Shown here: positions 7,274-18,499 of the stretch, one piece after another | How positions within the stretch are numbered: position 1 is the stretch's first letter | How the letters are laid out: every line of letters begins with the position of its first letter | Assembly (NCBI RefSeq): GCF_030684895.1 | Contig: NZ_JAUXXP010000090.1 | Coordinates: 124,001-188,000 of the forward strand | Direction: 5' to 3' | From: Pseudomonas sp. | GTDB taxonomy: Bacteria > Pseudomonadota > Gammaproteobacteria > Pseudomonadales > Pseudomonadaceae | Length of the DNA: 64,000 bases | Position numbers and translations under genes: made by a program | Notes under the pieces: model-generated | What the model was told of the DNA's origin: nothing | The model's database searches: none | What the model saw: only the letters and a program-made list of their open reading frames with translations

Positions 7274-9025
7274 TCAGAAGTTCACACCAAAGCTCAGGGC
7301 AACAAAGTCACGGTCGACGTTGGTGTTGTAATCACCACCAAAGAAGTCGGTGTAACTGAGGCTGGCGTTATAGGTGTTCTGGTAGTCAGCGTTCAGGCCT
7401 AGGCTCACCGCCTTACTGCCCTCGCTGAAGTTGGGGCCATAACCATCGACGTCATGCGACCAGGCAATGCTCGGCGTCAGGTTGACCCCGGCGAAAACGT
7501 TGCTGTACTCGGCGCTAGCCCGCAGGCGGTAGCCCCAGGAGCTGCTGGTGAAGAAGCCATCGTCATTACACTGATCTGGGTTGGCGGCGTTCACCCCTGC
7601 AGTACAGGTCGTGTTGGGGTTGAGCTGACCAATGCCATAGACCGGATCGCGACCGAAGCGCAGCTCACCAACATCATCATTAATACCGCTGACATGGTTG
7701 TACCCCACCTCGCCCACCAGGGTCAGGCGACTGGCCCCCAGCACTCGGTCGAAAAACTGCACCGCCGATACTTGCGCTTGGGTCACCGGCTTGCGCACGT
7801 AGCCGGCCACTTCCTCACCCACCGCATTGCGCCCATGGCCGCTGGTAAATACCGGTGAAAAACCCTGGCGCAGGGAGGCAAAGGTCATGTCAGTGGAGTT
7901 AATGCCGACCGGCATGTTCGGCCGGTAACTGAGTTCACCCGACAACGCCGTACCTTCGATATTGGTCTGGAAACTTACGCCATACAGACGGATATCTTCC
8001 GGGTACTCCAGAAAGTAGCGGGCAGCCTGTGGCGCCCCGGTGCCGACAATAATGCTGCCGCTCGGGGTACGGCTGTGGTAATTCATCGCGTACAGGCCGA
8101 ACTCAGTGTCATGTAACGACTCGGCAAACCAGCGCAAGGCAACGCCGAACTGACCGCTGTCACGAGCATCACGGTCGCCCGCGCGAGGAATGAAGACGGG
8201 ATTGCCCGGCGCACCGGTGTTGTTTGACGCGTCCGGCGCAACATCGGCCCCGGCTACCACCAGGCGGTCATTACAGCCATCGGCGGCCGTATCGCTAGGC
8301 GCGAAGAACGTCCCGCAGTTATCGATAACGGTCTGATCCCACTCCAGCTGGTAGAACGCCTCCATGCTGATAGTGTCGGTCAAGCTCTGCGATACATAAA
8401 GCATGTTGACCGGAATCAGCCCCTCCTTGATCTCCGCACCTGGGCGGCGGAACGCTGCCGCATCCACAGGGTTGATCGAGTTGATCGAGTTACCGATAAA
8501 GGTACTTTCACCCCAGCTGACCACTTGCTTACCGACCCGCACACTGCCCGGCATGCTGCCCAGGTTGTAGTTGTGATAGATGAAGGCATCGAGCATTTCC
8601 GCACCGGAGGCTTGTGCCGCAGTCTTGCGATTGTGGTCATCGATGTCATACAGCAGCCGGCTTTCGTCCTTGGTCTCGAAGTCGTACCAATACTTGCCGC
8701 GAATAAACACGCCGGTATCGCCGTACTTCAATTCAAGGTCGTGAATACCTTTGAATATCTTCGAAAAGGTTTCACCTTTCTTGAAATTCAGGCGGCCGTC
8801 ATCGTTGGTCTGAGAAGACGCCTTGCCACCGTTGCGCGTGCCGATAAAGTCGGGATCGGCACCACGCACGCTCCAACTGGCTCCCACAGAAAGCGATGAG
8901 TCGAACTGCGCTTCGACCTCACCAATATTGAATGTAATAGCCTGGACAGGCGCGACACAGCCAACAGCAATGGCAATCGCCAAAACGCTGGGCTGGAAGA
9001 TGGCATGTCTTGTTCTTGTTCTCAT
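7274..9025 (-). CDS. DUF1302 family outer-membrane protein
   Basis: 583 residues. A signal peptide (MRTRTRHAIFQPSVLAIAIA..., cleavage after VQA) is followed by a long alternating-hydrophobicity chain ending in '...RDFVALSFGVNF'. The terminal aromatic residue is typical of outer-membrane beta-barrels. The segment 'SKIFKGIHDLELKYGDTGVF' and the motif 'VGKQVVSWGEST' are characteristic of DUF1302 proteins, which are predicted porin-like channels. First gene of the DUF1302-DUF1329 unit; the two products are thought to cooperate at the outer membrane on hydrophobic esters or lipids. AGGAG sits 8 bases before the ATG at 9025, so the 13 residues upstream were dropped. Function is inferred from context and published association, not from catalytic motifs. 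Confidence 0.9.
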   Translation of the reverse strand: MRTRTRHAIFQPSVLAIAIAVGCVAPVQAITFNIGEVEAQFDSSLSVGASWSVRGADPDFIGTRNGGKASSQTNDDGRLNFKKGETFSKIFKGIHDLELKYGDTGVFIRGKYWYDFETKDESRLLYDIDDHNRKTAAQASGAEMLDAFIYHNYNLGSMPGSVRVGKQVVSWGESTFIGNSINSINPVDAAAFRRPGAEIKEGLIPVNMLYVSQSLTDTISMEAFYQLEWDQTVIDNCGTFFAPSDTAADGCNDRLVVAGADVAPDASNNTGAPGNPVFIPRAGDRDARDSGQFGVALRWFAESLHDTEFGLYAMNYHSRTPSGSIIVGTGAPQAARYFLEYPEDIRLYGVSFQTNIEGTALSGELSYRPNMPVGINSTDMTFASLRQGFSPVFTSGHGRNAVGEEVAGYVRKPVTQAQVSAVQFFDRVLGASRLTLVGEVGYNHVSGINDDVGELRFGRDPVYGIGQLNPNTTCTAGVNAANPDQCNDDGFFTSSSWGYRLRASAEYSNVFAGVNLTPSIAWSHDVDGYGPNFSEGSKAVSLGLNADYQNTYNASLSYTDFFGGDYNTNVDRDFVALSFGVNF

Positions 9026-9450
9026 GCGGCTCTCCTGGAAAGCGGGTTTCGTGTTGAGGCCCACACGCTACCCAGCCCCCCGCCAGCGGATAAGCGCCCG
9101 AAAGAGGTATTTGCCCTGTCAGCCGAAAGAGTGAATACGCCTCTGGAAAGCCGCTCTCCCGCCGGCCCATGGACCATTTCAATGGCGCTTTATAGGGTGG
9201 GTGAATGACCACGGCGGCTCGGCAAGGCAATTGGCCGCTGCTGGTGTTGCAACGAAGGCAGCGCTACGGCAGCTGGGCCGGACCTGATCGCCGGCTCCAC
9301 CAAGACATCGTATCGATTTAGATACACCGTAATGAAAGCGACACAAAGCGTTCAGCCCGCGACGCCAGAGCCTTTGCGCTGTGCCTTATGGATGAATCGT
9401 TCATGCGCGTATCGAAATCGCTACATAAGCGGCAAAGACGAATACATAAA

Positions 9451-9466
9451 AACAACTTAAGTTGTT
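9451..9466. promoter_or_regulatory. Perfect 16-bp palindrome upstream of the gcv sigma-54 promoter
   Basis: AACAACTTAAGTTGTT is fully self-complementary. It ends 23 bases before the -24 element of the sigma-54 promoter. Such a spacing could suit IHF-like bending or a repressor/activator site. What binds is unknown. Confidence 0.45.
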
Positions 9467-9489
9467 GTTTTTATTGATAAAAATAACAA

Positions 9490-9505
9490 TGGCACCTACC
9501 TTGCT
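9490..9505 (+). promoter_or_regulatory. Sigma-54 (-24/-12) promoter of the glycine cleavage operon
   Basis: TGGCACCTACCTTGCT matches the sigma-54 consensus TGGCAC-N5-TTGCW at every position, 92 bases upstream of the gcvH start. In P. aeruginosa the equivalent gcvH2-gcvP2-glyA2-sdaA-gcvT2 operon is driven by sigma-54 with GcsR, a TyrR-like enhancer-binding protein responding to glycine. The regulator gene itself is not in this window. Confidence 0.88.
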
Positions 9506-9597
9506 AAGGTCTTTCCACCTTCCGCTCGTGCCCGGCACGCGCGCCCAGCACATCGCCCCCAACAGAAAGGGCGAGTCACCACCCTTGAGGAGTTCAC

Positions 9598-9981
9598 ATG
9601 AGCGAATTGCGTTTTACCGTTGAGCACGAATGGCTGCGTCAGGATGCCGATGGTCTGGTTACCGTGGGCATCACCGCCTATGCCCAGGAAGCCCTGGGTG
9701 ACGTGGTATTCGTGCAGCTGCCGGAAGCCCAGCGCTACGCCGAGGGTGACGAAGTGGCCGTGCTGGAATCGGTAAAAGCTGCGAGCAATATCGCCATGCC
9801 GCTGGACGGTGAGGTGGTCGAGGTCAATGGCGAGCTAGAATCCAGCCCTGAGCTGGTCAACGAAGACCCCCTGGGCAAGGGCTGGTTCTTCCGTTTCCGT
9901 CCGGCCAATGCCAGCGCGGTAGCCGACCTGCTCGACCAGGCCGCCTACGAGCGCCTGCTCAACGCCAATGCTGACGCCTGA
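9598..9981 (+). CDS. gcvH: Glycine cleavage system H protein
   Basis: 127 residues, the normal size. The H protein carries a lipoyl arm that shuttles the aminomethyl group from P protein to T protein and is re-oxidised by L protein. The lipoylation site is Lys60 in 'VLESVKAAS', and the 'GDVVFVQLPE' strand is diagnostic. First gene of the cluster, with GAGGAG 7 bases before the ATG, downstream of a consensus sigma-54 promoter. The stop is followed within 10 bases by gcvP. Pseudomonads usually carry two gcv loci; the coupling to sdaA marks this as the catabolic, glycine-induced one. The L protein (lpd) is not encoded here. Confidence 0.97.
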   Translation: MSELRFTVEHEWLRQDADGLVTVGITAYAQEALGDVVFVQLPEAQRYAEGDEVAVLESVKAASNIAMPLDGEVVEVNGELESSPELVNEDPLGKGWFFRFRPANASAVADLLDQAAYERLLNANADA

Positions 9982-9990
9982 GAGAGTGTG

Positions 9991-12843
<2,853 letters not shown>

Positions 12844-12851
12844 GGCGATGT

Positions 12852-12979
12852 AAACGTAGGATGGGTTGAGCGCAGCGATACCCATCACGCCGCTGGCCAT
12901 CATCGATGGGTTACGCGGCGCTCAACAGCGGTGTTGTGGGCATGCTCAGTGCCATACGCCGCTAACCCATCCTACGTTT
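12852..12979. repeat. REP-like inverted repeat between gcvP and glyA
   Basis: AAACGTAGGATGGGTT at 12852-12867 pairs perfectly with AACCCATCCTACGTTT at 12964-12979, and internal 'CCCATCA/GATGGGTTACGCGGCG' units sit between. It may attenuate or stabilise the transcript between gcvP and glyA. The right arm followed by TTTTTG has terminator character. Confidence 0.75.
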
Positions 12980-13058
12980 TTGTTTACCCAAGAATTTCGA
13001 CTCACCTCTACCCGAGGCGGGTTAGCTGCACCTCATATAAAAACCAGAGGGCCTCACC

Positions 13059-14312
13059 ATGTTTAGCAAGCACGACCAACTGCAAGGCTTTGACGACGCC
13101 CTGCTCGCCGCAATCAACGCCGAAGAGCAGCGCCAGGAAGACCATATCGAGCTGATTGCCTCGGAAAACTATTGCAGCCAGCGCGTGATGCAGGCCCAGG
13201 GTAGCGGCCTGACCAACAAGTACGCCGAAGGCTATCCGGGCAAGCGTTACTACGGCGGTTGCGAGCATGTCGACAAGGTCGAGGCCCTAGCCATCGAGCG
13301 CGCCAAGCAGCTGTTCGGCGCTGACTATGCCAACGTGCAGCCGCACTCCGGCTCTTCCGCCAACAGCGCGGTGTACCTGGCCTTGCTCAATGCCGGCGAT
13401 ACCATTCTCGGCATGAGCCTGGCCCACGGCGGCCACCTGACCCACGGCGCCAAGGTGTCGTCCTCCGGCAAGCTGTACAACGCGGTGCAATACGGCATCG
13501 ACGAACAGGGCCTGATCGATTACACCAAGGTGGAGCGCCTGGCCGTCGAACATAAGCCGAAGATGATCGTCGCCGGCTTCAGCGCCTATTCGCGCACCCT
13601 TGATTTCGCCCGCTTCCGCGCCATCGCCGACCAGGTCGGGGCGCTGCTGTTTGTCGATATGGCCCACGTTGCTGGCCTGGTGGCCGCCGGCCTGTATCCC
13701 AATCCGCTGCCGTTTGCCGATGTGGTCACCACCACCACCCACAAAACCCTGCGCGGCCCGCGTGGTGGCTTGATCCTGGCCAAGGCCAACGAAGAGATCG
13801 AGAAGAAGCTCAACTCCGCCGTGTTCCCCGGCAGCCAGGGCGGCCCGTTGATGCATGTGATCGCGGCCAAGGCCGTGTGCTTCAAGGAGGCGCTGGAACC
13901 AGGCTTCAAGACCTACCAGCAACAGGTCATCGACAACGCCCAGGCCATGGCCGAAGTGTTTGTTGCGCGCGGCTATGACGTGGTCTCCGGCGGCACCGAC
14001 AACCACCTGATGCTGGTCAGCCTGATCAAGCAGGGCCTCACCGGCAAAGCCGCTGACGCGGCCCTGGGCGCGGCGCATATCACGGTGAACAAGAACGCCG
14101 TACCGAATGACCCGCAGTCGCCCTTTGTCACCTCCGGCATCCGCATCGGCACCCCGGCAGTCACCACCCGCGGCTTCAAGCAAGGCGAGTGCCGCACCCT
14201 GGCCGGCTGGATCTGCGACATCCTCGATGAGCTGGACAATCCAGCCGTGGTCGAGCGCGTTCGTGGTCAGGTTGCGAACCTATGCGCCAGCTTCCCGGTC
14301 TACGCTGACTAG
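13059..14312 (+). CDS. glyA: Serine hydroxymethyltransferase
   Basis: 417 residues, the standard length. It interconverts glycine plus 5,10-methylene-THF with serine plus THF, using pyridoxal phosphate. Landmarks are 'IELIASENYCSQRVMQAQGS' at the N-terminus, 'QPHSGSSANSAVY', and the PLP lysine in 'VTTTTHKTLRGPRGG' (about residue 229). It uses the methylene-THF made by GcvT/GcvP, so a second glycine is converted to serine for SdaA. Start chosen at MFSKHDQLQGF; GAGGGCCTCACC upstream contains GAGG about 8 bases away. It follows gcvP after a 215-base gap with an inverted repeat, and may have reduced or independent expression. Confidence 0.97.
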   Translation: MFSKHDQLQGFDDALLAAINAEEQRQEDHIELIASENYCSQRVMQAQGSGLTNKYAEGYPGKRYYGGCEHVDKVEALAIERAKQLFGADYANVQPHSGSSANSAVYLALLNAGDTILGMSLAHGGHLTHGAKVSSSGKLYNAVQYGIDEQGLIDYTKVERLAVEHKPKMIVAGFSAYSRTLDFARFRAIADQVGALLFVDMAHVAGLVAAGLYPNPLPFADVVTTTTHKTLRGPRGGLILAKANEEIEKKLNSAVFPGSQGGPLMHVIAAKAVCFKEALEPGFKTYQQQVIDNAQAMAEVFVARGYDVVSGGTDNHLMLVSLIKQGLTGKAADAALGAAHITVNKNAVPNDPQSPFVTSGIRIGTPAVTTRGFKQGECRTLAGWICDILDELDNPAVVERVRGQVANLCASFPVYAD

Positions 14313-14411
14313 AACGGTACGCAGTTTTTGCCACTCGCGGCGCGGTTATCCAGCGCGCCGCATCATCGCCGCTCCACAAGGGCGGCAGCAAAACACGCAG
14401 TCGGAGCAAGC

Positions 14412-15788
14412 ATGTCACTTAGCGTTTTTGACCTCTTCAAGATCGGCATCGGCCCTTCCAGTTCACACACCGTAGGGCCGATGCTGGCCGCCCTGCGCTT
14501 CGCCGATGGCCTGCGCCGCGATGATTTACTGAGCAGCACCGACAGCATCAAGGTCGAGCTATACGGCTCCCTCGGCGCCACCGGCAAGGGCCATGGCAGC
14601 GACAAAGCCGTACTGCTGGGCCTGGAGGGCGAGCAGCCCGATACGGTCGATACCAACAGCGTCGACGCCCGCCTGGCGATGATTCGCAGCAGCGGCGAAC
14701 TCAAGCTGCTCGGCGAAAAGCCCATCCGTTTTGTCGAAAAGCAGCACCTGGCAATGATCCGCAAGCCGCTGCCCTTTCACCCCAATGGCATGATCTTTCG
14801 CGCCTTTGACGCCGCCGGTTTGCAAATCCGCTCGCGCGAGTACTACTCAGTCGGCGGCGGCTTTGTCGTCGATGAACAGGCCGCCGGTGCCGACCGTATC
14901 GTCGAAGACACCACCCCATTGCAGTACCCCTTCACCACCGGCAAACAACTGCTGGCGCATTGCGCCGAGCACAAGCTGTCGATCAGCCAGGTGATGCTGG
15001 CCAACGAGGCCGCCTGGCGCCCGGAAGCCGAAACCCGCGCGCGCCTGCTGCATATCTGGCAGGTGATGCAGGATTGCGTCGAGGCTGGCTGCCGCAACGA
15101 GGGCATCATGCCCGGCGGCCTGAAGGTCAAACGCCGCGCCGCCGATCTGCACCGGCAGCTGTGCAAACACCCGGAAGCCAGCCTGCGTGACGCCTTGAGT
15201 GTGCTCGACTGGGTCAACCTCTATGCCCTGGCGGTGAACGAGGAAAACGCCAGCGGCGGCCGCGTGGTCACCGCACCGACCAATGGCGCGGCCGGTATCG
15301 TGCCGGCGGTGCTGCATTACTACAGCCGCTTTATCCCCAGTTCCAACGACGACGGCGTGGTGCGCTTTCTGCTCACCGCCGCCGCCATCGGCATCCTCTA
15401 TAAAGAAAACGCCTCGATCTCCGGGGCCGAAGTCGGCTGCCAGGGCGAGGTCGGCGTGGCCTGTTCGATGGCTGCGGGCGCCCTGTGCGAAGTGCTTGGC
15501 GGCAGCGTCAACCAGGTGGAAAACGCCGCCGAGATCGGCATGGAACACAACCTCGGCCTGACTTGCGACCCCATCGGCGGCCTGGTGCAGGTACCCTGCA
15601 TCGAGCGCAACGCCATGGGTTCGGTGAAGGCGATCAACGCCGCGCGCATGGCCCTGCGCGGCGACGGTCAGCATTTCGTCTCGCTGGATAAGGTGATCCG
15701 CACCATGCGCCAGACCGGCGCCGATATGAACAACAAGTACAAGGAAACCGCCCGCGGCGGCCTGGCCGTAAATATTGTCGAGTGCTGA
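14412..15788 (+). CDS. sdaA: L-serine ammonia-lyase (iron-sulfur type)
   Basis: 458 residues, the length of single-chain [4Fe-4S] L-serine dehydratases. It converts serine to pyruvate and ammonia, completing glycine-to-pyruvate catabolism. The N-terminal beta domain starts 'SVFDLFKIGIGPSSSHTVGPM'. The alpha domain has 'APTNGAAGIVPAVLHYY' and the conserved cysteines in 'AEVGCQGEVGVACSMAAGA' and 'LTCDPIGGLVQVPC', expected cluster ligands. Start at 14412 has GGAGCAAGC upstream; an in-frame extension to 14328 lacks a site and family similarity. It lies 99 bases after glyA, in the same direction, and is flanked by gcvT, matching the sigma-54/GcsR-controlled operon of P. aeruginosa. Confidence 0.96.
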   Translation: MSLSVFDLFKIGIGPSSSHTVGPMLAALRFADGLRRDDLLSSTDSIKVELYGSLGATGKGHGSDKAVLLGLEGEQPDTVDTNSVDARLAMIRSSGELKLLGEKPIRFVEKQHLAMIRKPLPFHPNGMIFRAFDAAGLQIRSREYYSVGGGFVVDEQAAGADRIVEDTTPLQYPFTTGKQLLAHCAEHKLSISQVMLANEAAWRPEAETRARLLHIWQVMQDCVEAGCRNEGIMPGGLKVKRRAADLHRQLCKHPEASLRDALSVLDWVNLYALAVNEENASGGRVVTAPTNGAAGIVPAVLHYYSRFIPSSNDDGVVRFLLTAAAIGILYKENASISGAEVGCQGEVGVACSMAAGALCEVLGGSVNQVENAAEIGMEHNLGLTCDPIGGLVQVPCIERNAMGSVKAINAARMALRGDGQHFVSLDKVIRTMRQTGADMNNKYKETARGGLAVNIVEC

Positions 15789-15844
15789 TTCGCCATGGCG
15801 TGCTCGCGACTTGCTGCGATCTGAACCGTCACACTGAAATCATC

Positions 15845-15885
15845 CCCTCGCCCATCTGGGGAGAGGGCTAGGGAGAGGGGTCGAT
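15845..15885. repeat. Short dispersed extragenic repeat between sdaA and gcvT
   Basis: The purine-rich 'CTCGCCCATCTGGGGAGAGGGCTAGGGAGAGGGG' type sequence is a common extragenic element in pseudomonads. It shows two imperfect GGGAGAGGG units with a weak inverted match to CCCTCGCCC. No gene is present in this 131-base gap. Confidence 0.4.
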
Positions 15886-15919
15886 ATAGACCCCACCCAC
15901 CACATTTATGGAGAACCGC

Positions 15920-17044
15920 ATGACCACTGAAACCCTGGCGAAAACCCCGCTACATGCCCTGCATCTCGAACTGGGCGCGCGCATGGTGCCGTTCGCCGGC
16001 TACGACATGCCCGTGCAGTACCCGCTCGGGGTGATGAAGGAACACCTGCACACCCGCGAAGCCGCCGGCCTGTTCGACGTATCCCATATGGGCCAGATCG
16101 TCCTGCGCGGTGCAGCTGCCGCCAAGGCCCTGGAAACTCTGGTGCCGGTGGACATCATCGACCTGCCGGTGGGCATGCAGCGTTACGCCATGTTCACCGA
16201 TGACCAGGGCGGCATTCTCGACGACCTGATGGTCGCCAACCTGGGTAACGACACCCTGTTTTTGGTGGTAAACGCCGCCTGCAAGGACCAAGACCTGGCC
16301 CACCTGCAAAAGCATATTGGCAACCAGTGTGAGATCGAAAGCCTGTTCGAGGCGCGCGCACTGTTGGCGTTGCAAGGCCCTAAAGCCGTCGACGTGCTGG
16401 CGCGCCTGGCCCCAGAAGTGGCGCAGATGACCTTTATGCAGTTCGCCCCCGTGCGCCTGCTCGGTGTCGACTGCTATGTCAGCCGCTCCGGCTACACCGG
16501 CGAAGACGGCTTCGAAATTTCAGTCCCTGCCGAACACACCGAAACCCTGGCGCGTAGCCTGCTGGCCGAGCCTGAAGTGGCCGCCATCGGCCTCGGCGCG
16601 CGCGACTCACTGCGCCTAGAAGCCGGCCTGTGCCTGTATGGCCACGACATGAGCAGCAGCACCACACCAATTGAAGCCAGCCTGCTGTGGGCCATGTCCA
16701 AGCCACGTCGCGCCGATGGCGCCCGTGCTGGCGGCTTCCCCGGTGCCGAGCGGATCTTCGCCCAGCAACAGCAAGGCGTTGCCAGCAAGCGCGTCGGACT
16801 GCTGCCCCAGGAGCGTGTACCGGTACGTGAAGGCGCGGAAATCGTCGATGCCGATGGCAACGTGATCGGCAGCGTATGCAGCGGCGGCTTCGGCCCGACC
16901 CTGGCTGCCCCGGTAGCCATGGGCTATGTGCAGAACAGCCATATCGCCCTGGATACCGAGGTATGGGCCATGGTGCGCGGCAAGCGCGTGGCGATGAAAG
17001 TCGCCAAAACCCCGTTCGTACCGCAGCGCTACTACCGCGGCTAA
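15920..17044 (+). CDS. gcvT: Aminomethyltransferase, glycine cleavage T protein
   Basis: 374 residues, normal length. It releases ammonia from aminomethyl-lipoyl-GcvH and loads the carbon onto tetrahydrofolate as 5,10-methylene-THF. Landmarks: 'LGARMVPFAGYDMPVQYPLG' and 'GLFDVSHMGQI' near the N-terminus, 'RSGYTGEDGFEI' in the middle, and 'GLGARDSLRLEAGLCLYGHD'. Start at 15920 (MTTETLAKTP) has GGAGAACC directly upstream; the ATG at 15908 overlaps that site and was rejected. Last gene of the gcvH-gcvP-glyA-sdaA-gcvT cluster, followed by a strong inverted repeat. Confidence 0.97.
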   Translation: MTTETLAKTPLHALHLELGARMVPFAGYDMPVQYPLGVMKEHLHTREAAGLFDVSHMGQIVLRGAAAAKALETLVPVDIIDLPVGMQRYAMFTDDQGGILDDLMVANLGNDTLFLVVNAACKDQDLAHLQKHIGNQCEIESLFEARALLALQGPKAVDVLARLAPEVAQMTFMQFAPVRLLGVDCYVSRSGYTGEDGFEISVPAEHTETLARSLLAEPEVAAIGLGARDSLRLEAGLCLYGHDMSSSTTPIEASLLWAMSKPRRADGARAGGFPGAERIFAQQQQGVASKRVGLLPQERVPVREGAEIVDADGNVIGSVCSGGFGPTLAAPVAMGYVQNSHIALDTEVWAMVRGKRVAMKVAKTPFVPQRYYRG

Positions 17045-17053
17045 ACTCCGCAC

Positions 17054-17121
17054 GTAGCCCGGATGCAATCCGGGGCATCGGTGGTGGCCATTCGGCCATC
17101 CCCGGATTGCATCCGGGCTAC
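17054..17121. repeat. Long perfect inverted repeat (REP-like) after gcvT
   Basis: The 22-base arm GTAGCCCGGATGCAATCCGG (continuing GG) at 17054-17075 is mirrored at 17100-17121 around a 24-base centre. This 'gtagcccggatgcaatccggg' element is widely dispersed in Pseudomonas genomes. It sits between the convergent gcvT and carboxypeptidase genes and can act as a bidirectional transcript end. Confidence 0.85.
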
Positions 17122-17136
17122 TCGTTAACCGCTCCG

Positions 17137-18270
17137 CTACTCGCGCAGCTGCCCAACCATGGCGGCGGCCACGCTCAGTACATCCTTGCCCAGCTGCATC
17201 GAACGCGCACCGCTCCAGCCAGTATGCGGATTGGGACGATCGTCGTGATCCTTGAACGGCATTTCGATGGTAAAGGCCAGGCAATCGAACTCCATGCCGA
17301 CGGCGTTGCAGGCCAGACTGGTGTTGGCCTGGCCAAACTGATCGGGGGTGTAGCCGAAGGCGGTCTGGAACTCGGCGCCGTTATCGATCAGCAACTGTTT
17401 GAACTGGTTTTCCAGACGTTGCAGGCGCGGGCTATAGCCGGGATTGCCTTCACAGCCGGCGACAAACACATGAGGAATTTCCTCGTCGCCGTGGATATCC
17501 AGAAACAGATCGACGCCCACGGCGCGCATCTGCTGCTGGACGAAATACACCTCAGGGCTGTCCGTCTCACTAGCCGACTGCCAGGCGCGGTTAAGGTCGC
17601 ACCCAGCGACGTTGGTGCGCAGATGACCCCGGAAGGCGCCGTCCGGGTTCATGTTCGGCACCAGATACAGATCAGCCTGCTCCAGTAGAGCATTCAGCTC
17701 GGCGTCATCACGCCGCTGCAGACGCTCAAGCAGCCCCTGGATAAACCACTCGGCCATATGCTCGCCGGGATGCTGCTGAGCGATCAGCCAGATCGTGCGC
17801 GGCGCCTGCGGGTTGCGGCTGATGCGCAGCAACTCGATAGGCCGGCCCTCGATGCTCTTACCCGTGGCAAACAGCTCGGCGCCAGCCAGACGCTGCGCAT
17901 CCTCGATCAGAAGCGCATGGCGCTCACGGCTGTAGGGCTCGAAATAGGCGAACCAAACCTGCCCGTGCTGCGGCTCGATGTCGAAGTTCAGCGCGCCATC
18001 CTCAAAACGGCTGGGCACCCGAAACCAGTTGACCTGGTCATAGGACGCCACCGCGTTATAACCGCTCCAGGCATTCTTGTAAGACGACTGCCCGGCATTG
18101 ACCAGGCTGAAGCCGTAACGCTGCCCAGGCTGCAAGCCCTCGACCTTGAAGTGAAACCACTGGAAATGCCCACTGTTGAGATCGGGGCGAATCGCCAGCT
18201 GCACCTGCTGCGGGTTGCTGGCGTCGATGACCTCAATATTGCCGCTGTCGAAGTTGGAGCTGATCTGCAT
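17137..18270 (-). CDS. M14 family zinc carboxypeptidase (cytosolic carboxypeptidase-like)
   Basis: 377 residues. An N-terminal beta-sandwich domain (about residues 1-130, 'FNFDIEPQHGQVWFAYFEPYSRER') typical of the cytosolic carboxypeptidase/AGBL branch precedes the catalytic M14 domain. The zinc ligands are visible: His and Glu in 'QQHPGEHMAEWF' and His in 'DIHGDEEIPHVF'. The substrate-binding 'GCDLNRAWQ' and the catalytic Glu in 'FTIEMPFKDH' are also present. No signal peptide, so it is probably cytoplasmic. Eukaryotic relatives trim glutamate side chains; the bacterial substrate is unknown. ATG at 18270 has GAGG 7 bases upstream; a longer frame reaching 18414 lacks conserved sequence. Confidence 0.88.
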   Translation of the reverse strand: MQISSNFDSGNIEVIDASNPQQVQLAIRPDLNSGHFQWFHFKVEGLQPGQRYGFSLVNAGQSSYKNAWSGYNAVASYDQVNWFRVPSRFEDGALNFDIEPQHGQVWFAYFEPYSRERHALLIEDAQRLAGAELFATGKSIEGRPIELLRISRNPQAPRTIWLIAQQHPGEHMAEWFIQGLLERLQRRDDAELNALLEQADLYLVPNMNPDGAFRGHLRTNVAGCDLNRAWQSASETDSPEVYFVQQQMRAVGVDLFLDIHGDEEIPHVFVAGCEGNPGYSPRLQRLENQFKQLLIDNGAEFQTAFGYTPDQFGQANTSLACNAVGMEFDCLAFTIEMPFKDHDDRPNPHTGWSGARSMQLGKDVLSVAAAMVGQLRE

Positions 18271-18499
18271 GGATACCTCGAAGGCCTGGATGCATGGAGA
18301 GACGCGAAGATGAGCAAGAATCGCAGCTCTGGCGCGCGGGCGAAACGCTGCAGGCGACAAACTGATATGGAATCTGCAACCCGCCGGGCTGCCGACAGCT
18401 CGACCGCCGCGCAACTTGCCAGCATGCCTGTAGTCTTGTGTGTACCCGCTACAGGTTCGACTTAACGCTCAACGCCATATCAAGGGAGCAGCAATCCGC

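Larger units (their letters stand above)
9026..9597. other. Divergent promoter region DUF1302 / gcvH
   Basis: 572 bases without a gene. The right half is AT-rich and holds the sigma-54 promoter at 9490. Upstream of that promoter there are several candidate operator palindromes: GTATCGATTTAGATAC at about 9309, ATGAATCGTTCAT at about 9391 and AACAACTTAAGTTGTT at 9451. No glycine riboswitch aptamer was recognised. The left half carries the DUF1302 promoter, which I cannot place exactly. Confidence 0.6.

Noticed and set aside
9440..9597. Glycine riboswitch upstream of gcvH
   Set aside because: I looked for the tandem aptamer motifs typical of gcv leaders and saw none. A sigma-54 promoter explains control better.
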